Source: Myxococcales bacterium
GTDB taxonomy: Bacteria; Myxococcota_A; Polyangia; Haliangiales; Haliangiaceae
Reading direction: 5' to 3'
Assembly: GCA_016717005.1 (NCBI GenBank)
Contig: JADJUF010000001.1
Span: 248,001-312,000 of the forward strand
DNA: 64,000 bases
Of the stretch, positions 1-8,703 are shown in pieces. The notes under the pieces were generated by a model. It was not told where the DNA came from, did not search any database, and worked only from the letters and a program-made list of their open reading frames with translations. The translations under genes were made by a program, and so were the position numbers. Numbering within the stretch: position 1 is the first letter of the stretch; each line of letters starts with the position of its first letter.

Positions 1-2
1 CG

Positions 3-743
3 GCCGCGCTGTGCACGCGCCGGATCGTGTTCGTCACCCGCCGCAGCGGCCTGGTCCCGGCCGGTGGCCGCGCGGTGTCGCTGATCGATCTGACGACCGA
101 GGCCGCGGGCTACCTGGCGCCGGGCGCGCTGCCGACCGATCAGCAGAAGCTGCTGCGGCAGGTGGCGCGGGTGATCGCGCGGGTCGAGGCCGCCGGCCAG
201 CGCGGCCTGACGGTCAGCGTCACCTCGCCGCTCGACCTGCTGCGCGAGCTGTTCACGGTCAAGGGCGCCGGCACGCTGATCCGCAAGGGCAGCACCGTCG
301 CGCGCCACCTGGGCTGGGACACCGTCGAGCCGGCGCGCCTGCGGGCGCTGGTCGAGGAGGCCTTCGGCCGCCCGCTGGTGCCCGACTTCGATCGACGGCC
401 GCTGCTGGCGCTCTACGTCGCCGACGACTACCGCGGCGCGGCCATCGTCACGCCGGCGCCGCTGGCCCCGTACCTGTCGAAGTTCGCGGTGGGCACGGTC
501 TCGCGCGGCGAGGGCGTCGGCCGCGACCTGTGGCGCGCGATGCAGGCCGACTGCCCGCGCCTGTTCTGGCGCAGCCGCGCCGACAACCCGATCACGTCGT
601 GGTACCGCGAGCACTGCGACGGCATGGTCCGCATCTACCTGGGCGACACCGCGTGGTGGGTGCTGTGGCGCGGCCTGGCGCCGCTCGAGATCCCGTCGGC
701 GATCCAGTACTGCCAGGCCGCGCCGCCCGACTTCACGGCCTGA
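3..743 (+). CDS. Acetylglutamate kinase / N-acetylglutamate synthase fusion (5' partial)
   Basis: The reading frame is open to the left edge, so the start is outside the window and 246 residues are visible. The first part (TRRSGLV, then SLIDLTTEAAGYL) reads like the C-terminal part of an amino-acid kinase domain of the acetylglutamate kinase type. The second half, from about the YVADDYRGAAIVTPA segment, matches the vertebrate-type NAT (DUF619) domain: YLSKFAV, the acetyl-CoA loop GEGVGRDLW, and LFWRSRADNPITSWY. Such kinase-NAT fusions make or phosphorylate N-acetylglutamate, the first steps of arginine synthesis, in the cytoplasm. Whether the kinase half is active cannot be judged because its ATP-binding N-terminus is missing. 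An internal GTG at 27 could be miscalled as a start. Confidence 0.8.
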   Translation, partial: AALCTRRIVFVTRRSGLVPAGGRAVSLIDLTTEAAGYLAPGALPTDQQKLLRQVARVIARVEAAGQRGLTVSVTSPLDLLRELFTVKGAGTLIRKGSTVARHLGWDTVEPARLRALVEEAFGRPLVPDFDRRPLLALYVADDYRGAAIVTPAPLAPYLSKFAVGTVSRGEGVGRDLWRAMQADCPRLFWRSRADNPITSWYREHCDGMVRIYLGDTAWWVLWRGLAPLEIPSAIQYCQAAPPDFTA

Positions 744-947
744 GCGGTCGTCGGTCGGCGGCGGCAACCGCGCCCACGCCTCGGGGTGCTCGGGCGGCAC
801 CAGGTTGGCGCTGGCCATCCGGTAGCGCTACCCGCCGTGCATCACCTCGCTCGCGCTCGGGCCCTCGCGGTTCGCTTCGGTCCCTGCGGCCAGGTTCCGA
901 GAGGACTTGCACCTCCAGGTCGATGCCCATGCTGGGCGCACAAATGC
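744..947. other. Intergenic stretch, no gene supported
   Basis: About 200 bases lie between the arginine gene stop and the hairpin at 948. Short ORFs exist on both strands but none has a ribosome binding site or recognisable product. On the minus strand, bases about 834-900 can be read as an ordinary-looking peptide (EANREGPSASEVMHGG), but with no convincing start. I see no RNA gene. Confidence 0.4.
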
Positions 948-972
948 CGACGCCCCCGAGCCGGGGGCGTCG
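948..972 (-). terminator. Hairpin terminator after the cytochrome gene
   Basis: A perfect 10-bp stem, CGACGCCCCC (948-957) with GGGGGCGTCG (963-972), encloses a 5-base loop. It lies 20 bases past the minus-strand stop at 993. Reading minus, only a short ATTT follows, so termination strength is uncertain. It could also stop read-through from the left-hand plus-strand gene. Confidence 0.6.
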
Positions 973-992
973 CGGACCTCGTGGTCGTCAGC

Positions 993-1872
993 TCACTGCG
1001 GGATGCGGGGCGGACCGCAGGTGCCGGCGGTCTTGTAGCCCATCGTCAGGTCGTAGAGCTGCTGCAGGGTGACGAAGGCGGCGTCGGTGCGCGCGGTGTT
1101 GAACTGCGGGTGGTCCTGGTGGGGCACCATGCGCAGGCCGACGCGCTCGAACGTGCCGAAGTTGGGGACCATCTTCGCGTTGGCCATGTCGGTGAGATCG
1201 ACCGCGAAGAACGCCATCATGTAGAACTTGTTCGACGACAACGTGTTGTACATGAGCGTGTTGTCGTCGTTGGTGATCATGCCGTAGGCGCCCGACGTGT
1301 GGCACTGCTCGCAGTTGCCCTGGTTCGAGCCCTTGTTGGCCCAGCTGCCACCGAAGTTCAGGGCGACGAAGTCGGTCTCCTTGAGGCACCCCGACCACTC
1401 GCTGATGAGGCGCGCCGTGATCTGCGCCGGGCTCTCGGGGCCGGGCATCGGGCCCGGGCCGCCGTTGCGCTCGGTCACCTCGGCCGCGAGCCAGGCCTTG
1501 ATCTTGGCGACCTCGTCGGTGCTGTAGGTCCGGCCCTGGTGGCCGCCGGGCACCACCTTGGTGTAGACCGGCGCGCCGGTCTCGGTGAAGTTGCCGACCA
1601 CCGCGGTGAAGCCGACGATGGCCTCGTAGGCGTTGGCGGTCGCTGGCGCCGACGAACGGGGTGGCGTTGGCGGCGGTGGTCGAGTGGCACCCGGCGCACT
1701 TGGCCTGCATGATCGGGTAGACGTTGGTCAGGTAGGCTTCGCGCGCGGCGCTCGAGGTCGAGCCGTCGGGGCCGCCCGGGCCCGCGTCCGTCGCCGGCGT
1801 CGGGTCGAGCGTCCCCACGCAGCCAGCGGCAGCAGCCAAGAGCGCACTCGCGACGATGATTCGGATGGACAT
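993..1872 (-). CDS. Dihaem cytochrome c-type lipoprotein (frameshifted)
   Basis: The start ATG at 1872 has GGAG seven bases upstream. The N-terminus is a lipoprotein signal ending in a lipobox with Cys18 (AAAAGC), followed by a flexible Ala/Gly/Asp linker. A haem-binding CAGCH sits at residues 59-63 and a second, CEQCH, at about residue 187, so the mature protein should be a membrane-anchored periplasmic dihaem cytochrome c. The reading frame is broken near 1636-1642. Removing one base there joins GASD to ANAYEAIVGFTAVVGNFTET and restores a single protein of about 292 residues ending at 993. The surplus base lies in a GC-rich run, so a sequencing error is as likely as a real mutation. The next gene upstream, a MYXO-CTERM protein, is co-oriented, but no electron partner is evident. 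The exact family is unknown. Confidence 0.7.
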
Positions 1873-1919
1873 GGCGGGTTCTCCGAGGCGTTGGTTGTGT
1901 GGAGGGGGCTGGCGGCGGA

Positions 1920-3854
1920 CTACTTGCGGCGGCGGCGGATGAGGGCGGCCAGGCCGAGGCCGAGCAGCATCAGGCCACCGGAGCTACCGCCACCGGTCGA
2001 GCACCCACCCGCGGCCGAGCCGGGGACGAAGGGCGCGGGCTCGTCGGGCGCCGGGTTGTCCGGGGTGTTGTCACCGGGGACGTTGTCGTTGTAGCCGCCC
2101 TGCGGGTCGGGCGCGTTGTTGGCGAAGGCGACCGGGAACAGGGTCACGAAGGCCGAGGGCTTGATGGACGACGCCGGCTGATCCGAGGCCTTGCCGGTGA
2201 GCGCGCAGGCGTTGAAGAACTGGACCATGCTGGCGGCGGTGGCGCCGGTGCCGTCGGCCACGAAGAAGGGGTTCTTGACGAGGTCGCAGCCGGCGAAGTT
2301 ACGGCCCTGGTTACCGGGGTTGTTGCCCAGGTAGTTCGAGTAGAGGTGGCGGTCGTACGGGGCGTTGGCCGAGTGCTGGCCGAGGTTGACCATGGTCTTG
2401 GCGACCGGGTCGTAGCCGATGGTGCGGATGTCGCCGTTCTGCTCGAGGCCGCCGGTCTGGCTGCCCTGGAGCTGGATGAAGCCGGGCATCAGCGTGTCGC
2501 CCTTGCCGAACACGGCGCGCGCCATCGAGATGTGGGTGCCGTCGAGGCCCAGCAGCATCGGGCTGGCCAGGTTGACGCACGACAGCGGCATCTCGTAGGT
2601 GAAGCCGGTGCGGGTGGTGTCCATCACCGCGAAGCAGGCGAGGTCCGAGCGGCCGCCCTTCTTGTCGTTGTTGTTCGCGCCGCGGTTGAGCGTGTGCTGC
2701 TCGATGATGCGGAGGCTGGGCGCGAGCGAGCCGTCGGGCTGCTTCTCCATGATGCGGCCGTGCTGGGCGCGCATCGCGTAGTACTCGCGGTCCTCGCCGT
2801 TGACCTGGATGGTCTGGCGCTGCTGGATGCGCTCCTTCCAGAGCAGGCGGCTGTTGGCGTTGGGGCCGTTCTCACCGCCCTCGGACAGGTCGACCGCGGC
2901 GACCCAGACGCCGTCGCGCTGGGGCTGGGTGTTGCCCTCGGTCCAGGTGCAGACCGCGAAGGACTTGTCGGCGGCGCCGACGGTGCACGAGCCGCGCGAG
3001 CGCTCCTCGCGCTGGGCCAGCGACAGGTCGAACAGGCGCTTGACCTGGCACTCGGTCGCCGCGCCGGCGGCGTCGTTGGTGCAGTTGAACTCGATGGCGT
3101 TGGCCCAGCCGTCGTCGTTGCCGTTGCCGTTGCAGCCGGCCCACATGATGAGCTTGGTCTTGCCGGCCTGGTCGTAGTACGGCAGGCCGGTCTCGCCGTC
3201 GCCCGACTGGTGCATCGAGCAGTCGTCGTTGTTCTTCGCCATGATGGCGACTTGCTTCTGGACCTGGCCGTTGCCGTTCTTGACGATGACCGGGTTGAGA
3301 TCCCAGTCGAACACCTTGGCGTAGCGGATGGTGTCGTTGTTCGGCTGGTAGTTGAAGAACAGCGCCACGTTCTTGCCGCCGTTGATCACGACGAGCTCGG
3401 GCTTGTGGGCGTTGCGGTACTCGTTGCCATCGTTGTCGGTGGCGAAGATGTCGAACTGCGCCGAGGCCGGGCGGCGGACGCCGAGGCGGCCGTCGGGCTG
3501 GACGAAGGTCTCGAGGGCGGTCAGGGCCGCCTGGACGCGAAACTGGGGCTGGGCCTCGCGGCCGGTGCCCTCGTTGATCGCGCTGGTGCGCATGTGGACC
3601 ATCAGCGCCCGGGTGCCGTCGGCGCTGAACTTGATGGTCGCCTGCTCGTTGGTGTGCTCCTCGTCGGTCATCCGCAGGCGCTCGACGCCGTCGGCCCCGG
3701 TGCGAACCGGCGCGCGGTCGTTGAGCGACGCCGGCGAGATGAGGAAGGAGTCGGCCCGGCCGATGTCGTTGAGCGCCTGGGCAGAGGCCTTCCCCGGCAG
3801 CGCCGCAAGGCCAGCCAGGGCGCTCAGAAAGATCGTGGTCTTCAGCATGTTCAT
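1920..3854 (-). CDS. Secreted protein with MYXO-CTERM-like sorting tail
   Basis: This 644-residue protein begins with a classical signal peptide (likely cut after ASA, residue 25). It ends with a tripartite tail: a Gly/Ser/Cys motif GGCSTGGGSSGG (Cys618), a hydrophobic helix about 627-639, and RRRRK. That architecture is the MYXO-CTERM type, which in myxobacteria is thought to be processed at the Cys by a dedicated protease and to place the protein on the cell surface. The body (about 26-600) is Asn/Asp-rich with scattered Cys and looks beta-rich; I recognise no enzyme motif. A Pro/Asp-rich stalk (about 585-612) precedes the tail. ATG at 3854 and the second ATG two codons later are both possible starts; the first is used here. 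It lies 47 bases upstream of the cytochrome gene on the same strand. Confidence 0.7.
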   Translation of the reverse strand: MNMLKTTIFLSALAGLAALPGKASAQALNDIGRADSFLISPASLNDRAPVRTGADGVERLRMTDEEHTNEQATIKFSADGTRALMVHMRTSAINEGTGREAQPQFRVQAALTALETFVQPDGRLGVRRPASAQFDIFATDNDGNEYRNAHKPELVVINGGKNVALFFNYQPNNDTIRYAKVFDWDLNPVIVKNGNGQVQKQVAIMAKNNDDCSMHQSGDGETGLPYYDQAGKTKLIMWAGCNGNGNDDGWANAIEFNCTNDAAGAATECQVKRLFDLSLAQREERSRGSCTVGAADKSFAVCTWTEGNTQPQRDGVWVAAVDLSEGGENGPNANSRLLWKERIQQRQTIQVNGEDREYYAMRAQHGRIMEKQPDGSLAPSLRIIEQHTLNRGANNNDKKGGRSDLACFAVMDTTRTGFTYEMPLSCVNLASPMLLGLDGTHISMARAVFGKGDTLMPGFIQLQGSQTGGLEQNGDIRTIGYDPVAKTMVNLGQHSANAPYDRHLYSNYLGNNPGNQGRNFAGCDLVKNPFFVADGTGATAASMVQFFNACALTGKASDQPASSIKPSAFVTLFPVAFANNAPDPQGGYNDNVPGDNTPDNPAPDEPAPFVPGSAAGGCSTGGGSSGGLMLLGLGLAALIRRRRK

Positions 3855-3995
3855 GGGGTGGCCCTCGAAGTGGGTTGGGTTGTTACCTGTCTGTCATCTG
3901 TGCACCCGCCGTGCCGACTCATTTCCCTCCCAACCATCTGAAATCACAAACCCGGGATCTCCTTGGATCGGGGGGGCGACTCCCTACCCCGGGGA

Positions 3996-5048
3996 CTACA
4001 GTTCCTCAGGCTCGGGGCCGGGCACATCGGCCGGGGCCACCGGGGTCGACCTCAGGATGAGGGCGTTGGCCTTCACCTTCTGATCGCCCAGCTCGATGTG
4101 GCCCTTGGCCTGGTTGCCGGCCGCGAACCACAGACCCTCGAGCTGGGTCCGGTCGAAGCGCTCTTGCCACTTCTCGTCCCGCACGACCCAGGCCTCGACC
4201 ACGCCATCGAGCGAGACGCCGCGGGACGACAGGTACCCGGCCAGGGGCCAGCGCGGCTCCCCGGACGTCGTGTTCGCCAGGTCGGCCGGCAGATCCTGAC
4301 GCTTGATGTACGCGACCAGGCGATCGTCCTTATAGACGCGGACGCCGCCGCGCAGCGGGGTGCCGAAGTACGGCACACCCTCCTGGACCTCGCCGTCGAG
4401 GACGAGCCCCACGTTGCGCTCGAGCTTGGGCGGGGCCTTGTCGACGTAGATCATGACGCCCGAGATCTTGTCGGGCGTGCGCTGGTCGCCGAGGGCGGCG
4501 GGCACCACCGGGATGGCCTTGCTGCTGACGATGCCACCGAACCGGAAGTAGAACTCGTCGGCCGCAGGTGAGGCCAGCTGGGCCCCGGTGACGATGACCG
4601 ACTCCGAGAAGCGCGGGCCGTAGACGTGGATCTCCTTGATCTTGGCCGGGTCGAGGCCCATCGAGGCGACGAGATCGCGGAACCGGTAGCGGCGCTCCTT
4701 GCCCCACTTCCAGCCGGTGTCCGAGGTGCCGTAGCGCTTGGGCGCCGACACCTTGACCTGGATCCAGGTGGGCTTGAGCGCGACCGGCAGCTCGGCAAAC
4801 GCGAGCAGTCCCGAGAACTTGCCGTCGACGTAGATGCCGGTGTCGCGCCAGCGATCGGCGCCGGCCTTGAACTCGGCCGGGACGTACTTGTCCTTATCCT
4901 CGTCCTCGGGGACCGTGATGATGAACGCGTCGATGCCGCCGTCGCTGCCCGTCGCGACCGGGCTGGGCGTCGCCTTCTTGCTGGCGCAGGCGGCCAGGAG
5001 CAAGGCCAGGAGGCCCACACACGCCACGTCGAGAACACGCTTCCCCAT
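3996..5048 (-). CDS. Lipoprotein of unknown function
   Basis: The start at 5048 was chosen because it begins directly at a lipoprotein signal (MGKRVLDVACVG, lipobox LLAAC) with GGGAGC just upstream; the longer frame up to 5201 adds a low-quality N-terminus. The mature protein, about 325 of 350 residues, has no membrane segment. It contains repeated beta-like blocks with basic and aromatic residues such as WKWGKERRYRFRDL and GGVRVYKDDRLVAYI. Two segments on ligand- or metal-independent scaffolds are possible but unproven. I do not recognise the family. It is probably anchored in the periplasm or outer membrane. It lies 141 bases upstream of the MYXO-CTERM gene on the same strand, so the two may or may not be co-transcribed. 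Confidence 0.6.
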   Translation of the reverse strand: MGKRVLDVACVGLLALLLAACASKKATPSPVATGSDGGIDAFIITVPEDEDKDKYVPAEFKAGADRWRDTGIYVDGKFSGLLAFAELPVALKPTWIQVKVSAPKRYGTSDTGWKWGKERRYRFRDLVASMGLDPAKIKEIHVYGPRFSESVIVTGAQLASPAADEFYFRFGGIVSSKAIPVVPAALGDQRTPDKISGVMIYVDKAPPKLERNVGLVLDGEVQEGVPYFGTPLRGGVRVYKDDRLVAYIKRQDLPADLANTTSGEPRWPLAGYLSSRGVSLDGVVEAWVVRDEKWQERFDRTQLEGLWFAAGNQAKGHIELGDQKVKANALILRSTPVAPADVPGPEPEEL

Positions 5049-5170
5049 GCTCCCACGATCATATGCACAGGGCCCGGCGTGGGGACAAGGGTCGCCTGGA
5101 GAGACTTGGTCCCCCATGCGGTGGGGTGGCGAGTTCCCGCGTGACGACCGTCGAGGCCCCCGGCGCGTGC

Positions 5171-5179
5171 TGTTATAGT
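5171..5179 (+). promoter_or_regulatory. Extended -10 promoter element
   Basis: TGT followed by TATAGT (5174-5179) forms an extended -10 box (TGnTATAGT) about 60 bases before the lipoprotein start at 5242. No good -35 hexamer is visible at the usual spacing, which is typical for extended -10 promoters. This is sequence inference only. Confidence 0.45.
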
Positions 5180-5241
5180 GATCCACGGTGGAGCGGGTCA
5201 TGGCACCTGGGTTGCTTCACAATCTGTACCGGGAGGCCTGC

Positions 5242-5742
5242 ATGCGGATCACGACGCTACTCTTCACGACTACCTTCGCCGCGCTGATCGGAGGCTGCGA
5301 TGGCTCGGTCGCGGACGACGGCGACCAGCTCATCTGCTCGGCCCAGCTCGCCCACGTCGGGACGACGGTGCTCGAGGCGCAACCGGTCGGGATCAGCGGG
5401 TGCTGGCCGGTCGGCACGTGGACCTTCACGACCACGGTGACCGCCAACGCGTGCGGCTCGACGCCGATGCCGCTGGCGCAGTACCAGATCAAGATCGAGC
5501 GCGACCTCGCCGCCGAGGAGCCCGACCACACCTTCATCTACTCGTACCTGACCGATCCGGCCGACACCACCGCCGCGGTGAGCGTCACCTCGGGCGGCGG
5601 CGGCGAGTGCGAGGGCGAGGTGCTGCTGTTCTCGCCCGATGGCCGCAAGGTGTGGAACATGCACCCGGCGCTGCAGGCCGACGGCTCGCTCACCGGCATC
5701 GGCGACTACGAGGAACACTCGACCAGCCAGATCCCGCTGTAG
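5242..5742 (+). CDS. Small lipoprotein of unknown function
   Basis: The ATG at 5242 is preceded by GGGAGG (5231-5236) at good spacing, so it is preferred over the upstream in-frame GTG at 5188. The 166-residue product has a lipoprotein signal (MRITTLLFTTTFAALIGGC, Cys19). The mature part contains several Cys and Thr-rich beta-like strands (TWTFTTTVTANAC) and ends with short polar segments. No family is recognised. It sits just 6 bases before the next plus-strand gene and probably forms a two-gene unit with it, driven by the promoter-like element at 5171. The role is unknown; a secreted binding or structural function is possible. Confidence 0.6.
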   Translation: MRITTLLFTTTFAALIGGCDGSVADDGDQLICSAQLAHVGTTVLEAQPVGISGCWPVGTWTFTTTVTANACGSTPMPLAQYQIKIERDLAAEEPDHTFIYSYLTDPADTTAAVSVTSGGGGECEGEVLLFSPDGRKVWNMHPALQADGSLTGIGDYEEHSTSQIPL

Positions 5743-5748
5743 GGCGCG

Positions 5749-6321
5749 ATGAAGTGGCTCGCGCTCGGCGGCGTCGTGGTGCTGATCGGGTTGCTGCTCG
5801 TGTGGCGCAGCCTGGCCGACGGTGACGCCGCGGCGACCCCAGCCGCGCGGCCGGCGCCGACGCCGGTCCCGGCCGTGGCGGCGCGCCCGGCGCCGCACCC
5901 CGACGCCCCGGCCGACGACGACCACGGCCCGACGCCCGCGATCGAGGTGCCCGAGGATCCTGACCCCGACGCCAAGATCCCGCTCGACAGCGACGACTTC
6001 TACGAGACGATCGATCGCTCGTACGGCTACCGCCTGCGCGGGCTCGCGGCCGGGTGCGAGCACGCCGGCAAGCACCGCAAGGCCAAGGTCCGGATCCTGT
6101 TCCGCTACCACATCGCCGGCGGCAAGGTCAGCGTCACCGACGCGCGCATCGACGAGAGCACGCTGGGCGATCCCAAGGCCGAGGCCTGCATGCTCAAGGC
6201 GGTGGCGACCGCGGCCTGGGACGATCCCCGGATGCCCGACTGGTCGACCCGGGTCGGCGAGGACGAGCGGCTGCTGGTGCGGATCGAGGGCCTCGCGACG
6301 TTCGATCGCCCCGAGGAGTAG
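5749..6321 (+). CDS. Membrane-anchored protein with AgmX/PglI-like C-terminal domain
   Basis: The protein has 190 residues. One N-terminal membrane helix (residues 2-20) is followed by a Pro/Ala/Asp-rich linker to about residue 70. A C-terminal domain holds the pattern of a beta-hairpin ending in a conserved Cys and helix (VRILFRYHIAGGKVSV, then EACMLKAV and WDDPRMP). This pattern resembles the AgmX/PglI (TonB-C-like) C-terminal domain common in myxobacterial lipoproteins of gliding and envelope complexes. Three lipoproteins at 50643-54603 have the same layout. It starts 6 bases after the preceding lipoprotein and ends 23 bases before glnS. A periplasmic adaptor role is inferred from the fold pattern, not shown. 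Confidence 0.55.
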   Translation: MKWLALGGVVVLIGLLLVWRSLADGDAAATPAARPAPTPVPAVAARPAPHPDAPADDDHGPTPAIEVPEDPDPDAKIPLDSDDFYETIDRSYGYRLRGLAAGCEHAGKHRKAKVRILFRYHIAGGKVSVTDARIDESTLGDPKAEACMLKAVATAAWDDPRMPDWSTRVGEDERLLVRIEGLATFDRPEE

Positions 6322-6344
6322 CGCGCCCGAGGCCGTGGTAAGCC

Positions 6345-8696
6345 ATGGCCGTCATGACGACCGACGCCCGCGCCAAGGACTTTCTCCGCTCCATCGTCGA
6401 CGAGGACCTCGCGGCCGGCCGCCACCAGCACGTCGCCACGCGGTTCCCGCCCGAGCCCAACGGGTACCTGCACATCGGCCACGCCAAGGCGATCTGCGTC
6501 GACTTCGGCATCGCCGCCGACTACGGCGGCACCTGCAACCTGCGCTACGACGACACCAACCCGACCAAGGAGGAGGTCGAGTACGTCGAGGCGATCGAGC
6601 AGGACGTGCGGTGGCTGGGGTTCGCGCCGTCGAAGATCCTGTTCGCGTCGGACTACTTCGAGGAGATGTACCGGCTGGCCGAGGGGCTGATCGAGCGCGG
6701 CCTCGCCTACGTCGACGACCTGTCCGACGAGGAGATCAAGGACCACCGCGGCTCGCTGACCGAGCCGGGCCGGCCGTCGCCGGGCCGCGCCCGCGCGGTC
6801 GCCGAGAACCTGGCGCGGTTCCGGGCCATGCGCGCGGGCGCGCTGCCCGACGGCGCGTGCGTGCTGCGCGCCCGGATCGATCTGGCCGCGGCCAACATGA
6901 AGATGCGCGACCCGCTGCTCTACCGGATCCGCCACGCCCACCACCACCGCACCGGCGACGCCTGGTGCATCTACCCGATGTACGACTACGCGCACCCGCT
7001 GTCGGACGCGCTCGAGGGCATCTCCCACTCGATCTGCACGCTCGAGTTCGAGAACAACCGCGAGCTCTACGACTGGGTGATCGCCGCGACCGAGGTGCGG
7101 CCCCGGGCCGACCTGGTCGCGGGCCGGCCGGTCGGGGGGCCCCCGCACCAGTACGAGTTCGCGCGCCTGGTGCTCGAGTACACGATGATCAGCAAGCGCA
7201 AGCTGCTCAAGCTGGTGAGGGACGGCGTGGTCGCCGGCTGGGACGACCCGCGCATGCCGACCCTGGCCGGCATGCGGCGGCGCGGGTTCACGCCCGAGGC
7301 CATCCGCAGCTTCTGCGACCTGGTGGGCGTGGCCAAGAACAACTCGACGGTCGACGTCGGCAAGCTCGAGTACGCGGTGCGCGACGATCTCAACGGCCGG
7401 GCGCCGCGCCTGCTGGGCGTGCTGCGGCCGCTGCCGGTGACGCTGACCAACGTCGACGAGGCTTCCCTGGTCGAGGGGCCGCTCTTCCCCGAGGACGTCG
7501 ACCCGACCGGCGCCCGCGGCAGCCGGGCCCTGCCCTTCGATAAGCACCTCTATATCGACCGCGACGACTGGAGCGACGAGCCGCCGGCCGGGTGGAAGCG
7601 CCTCGGCCCGGGGCGGATCGTGCGGCTGCGCCACGCCGGCCTGATCCGTTGCGACGAGGTCGTGCGCGACGCCGACGGCGAGGTCGCCGAGCTGCGCTGC
7701 AGCCTGGTCACCGAGGGCAAGCCCGCGGGCGTCGTCCACTGGGTCTCAGCCGAGCGCGGCGTGCGGTGCGAGGTGCGGCTGTACGACCGGCTGTTCACGG
7801 CGGTCAAGCCCGACGCCGCCGAGGACGTGACCACGGTGGTCAACCCGCGCTCGCTCGAGATCGTGCAGGGCGCGATCGTCGAGCCCGCGGTGGTGGCCGC
7901 GGCCGGCGCGCCGATCCAGCTCGAGCGGGTCGGCTACTTCATCGCCGACCGCGTCGACTCGCGGCCGGACGCCCTGGTGCTCAACCGGATCATCACGCTG
8001 CGGGAGGCGACCGTGGTGCAGGCGGTGGGCAGGGCCGGCGGCACGTCGACCGCGGCGGCTGAGGGCGTCGCGGTCGCGACAAAGGCCTCGCGCGCCGCGA
8101 CCCGGCCGCCCCGGAAGTCCGGCGCCGAGCAGCGCGCCATCGCCCGCGAGCGCGACCCCGAGCTGGCCGCGCGCCACGCCGCGGCGGTCGACACGCTGGG
8201 CGCCGACACCGCCGATCTGGTCCACGGCGATCGCGCCACCTCGGACTTCGTCGCCGCCGTGGCGGCCGCGCCGGCGCGGGTGAAGAGCCTGGCCCGCTGG
8301 ATGGTCAACGAGGTGCCGCGGGTGCTCGGCGACGACGAGCTAGCAGACACCCAGCTGGCGGCGCCGACGCTGGCCGCGCTGGTCGGGCTGGTCGACGACG
8401 GCACCATCACCGCCGCGGTCGGCAAGGAGCTCCTGGCCGAGCTGGCCGCGCACGGCGGCGATCCGGCGGCGCTGGTCGACGCCCGGGGCCTGCGGCAGAC
8501 CGCCGGCGCCGACGATCTCGCGCCGATCATCGCCAAGGTCCTGGCCGACAACGCCACCAAGGTCGCCGAGTTCCGCGGCGGCCGCGCTGGCCTGCTGGGC
8601 TTCTTCGTCGGCCAGGTGATGAAGGCCTCGGGCGGCAAGGCCAGCCCGGCCACGGTGAACCAGCTGGTCGCCGCGGCGCTGGCCTCGGCGAGCTGA
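6345..8696 (+). CDS. glnS: Glutaminyl-tRNA synthetase with C-terminal YqeY-like domain
   Basis: The 783-residue protein is a class I tRNA synthetase that charges tRNA-Gln. The HIGH signature is at residues 43-46 (GYLHIGHAK), and the second signature is the GlnRS-type MISKR at residues 281-285. The glutaminyl/glutamyl anticodon-binding beta-barrels follow to about residue 560. A basic, Ala-rich linker (about 565-605) leads to a roughly 150-residue helical domain ending in GQVMKASGGKASPATVNQLV, which matches the YqeY/GatB tail. A GlnRS-YqeY fusion is known from Deinococcus, where the extra domain aids tRNA binding. Direct Gln charging implies the amidotransferase route is not needed for tRNA-Gln. 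The tRNA-Gln(CTG) gene lies about 5.7 kb downstream. A hexanucleotide array begins about 8 bases after the stop. Confidence 0.93.
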   Translation: MAVMTTDARAKDFLRSIVDEDLAAGRHQHVATRFPPEPNGYLHIGHAKAICVDFGIAADYGGTCNLRYDDTNPTKEEVEYVEAIEQDVRWLGFAPSKILFASDYFEEMYRLAEGLIERGLAYVDDLSDEEIKDHRGSLTEPGRPSPGRARAVAENLARFRAMRAGALPDGACVLRARIDLAAANMKMRDPLLYRIRHAHHHRTGDAWCIYPMYDYAHPLSDALEGISHSICTLEFENNRELYDWVIAATEVRPRADLVAGRPVGGPPHQYEFARLVLEYTMISKRKLLKLVRDGVVAGWDDPRMPTLAGMRRRGFTPEAIRSFCDLVGVAKNNSTVDVGKLEYAVRDDLNGRAPRLLGVLRPLPVTLTNVDEASLVEGPLFPEDVDPTGARGSRALPFDKHLYIDRDDWSDEPPAGWKRLGPGRIVRLRHAGLIRCDEVVRDADGEVAELRCSLVTEGKPAGVVHWVSAERGVRCEVRLYDRLFTAVKPDAAEDVTTVVNPRSLEIVQGAIVEPAVVAAAGAPIQLERVGYFIADRVDSRPDALVLNRIITLREATVVQAVGRAGGTSTAAAEGVAVATKASRAATRPPRKSGAEQRAIARERDPELAARHAAAVDTLGADTADLVHGDRATSDFVAAVAAAPARVKSLARWMVNEVPRVLGDDELADTQLAAPTLAALVGLVDDGTITAAVGKELLAELAAHGGDPAALVDARGLRQTAGADDLAPIIAKVLADNATKVAEFRGGRAGLLGFFVGQVMKASGGKASPATVNQLVAAALASAS

Positions 8697-8703
8697 GCGG
8701 GCT

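Noticed and set aside
733..930. Minus-strand ORF of 65 residues before the cytochrome hairpin
   Set aside because: No ribosome binding site, no recognisable protein and it overlaps the stop region of the arginine gene; kept only as an unexplained stretch.
1636..1642. Programmed frameshift in the cytochrome gene
   Set aside because: No slippery heptamer or stimulatory structure is evident, and similar single-base breaks occur in unrelated genes, so sequence error is simpler.
5188..5241. Upstream start at 5188 for the small lipoprotein
   Set aside because: The downstream ATG at 5242 has a clear ribosome site and begins a proper lipoprotein signal.
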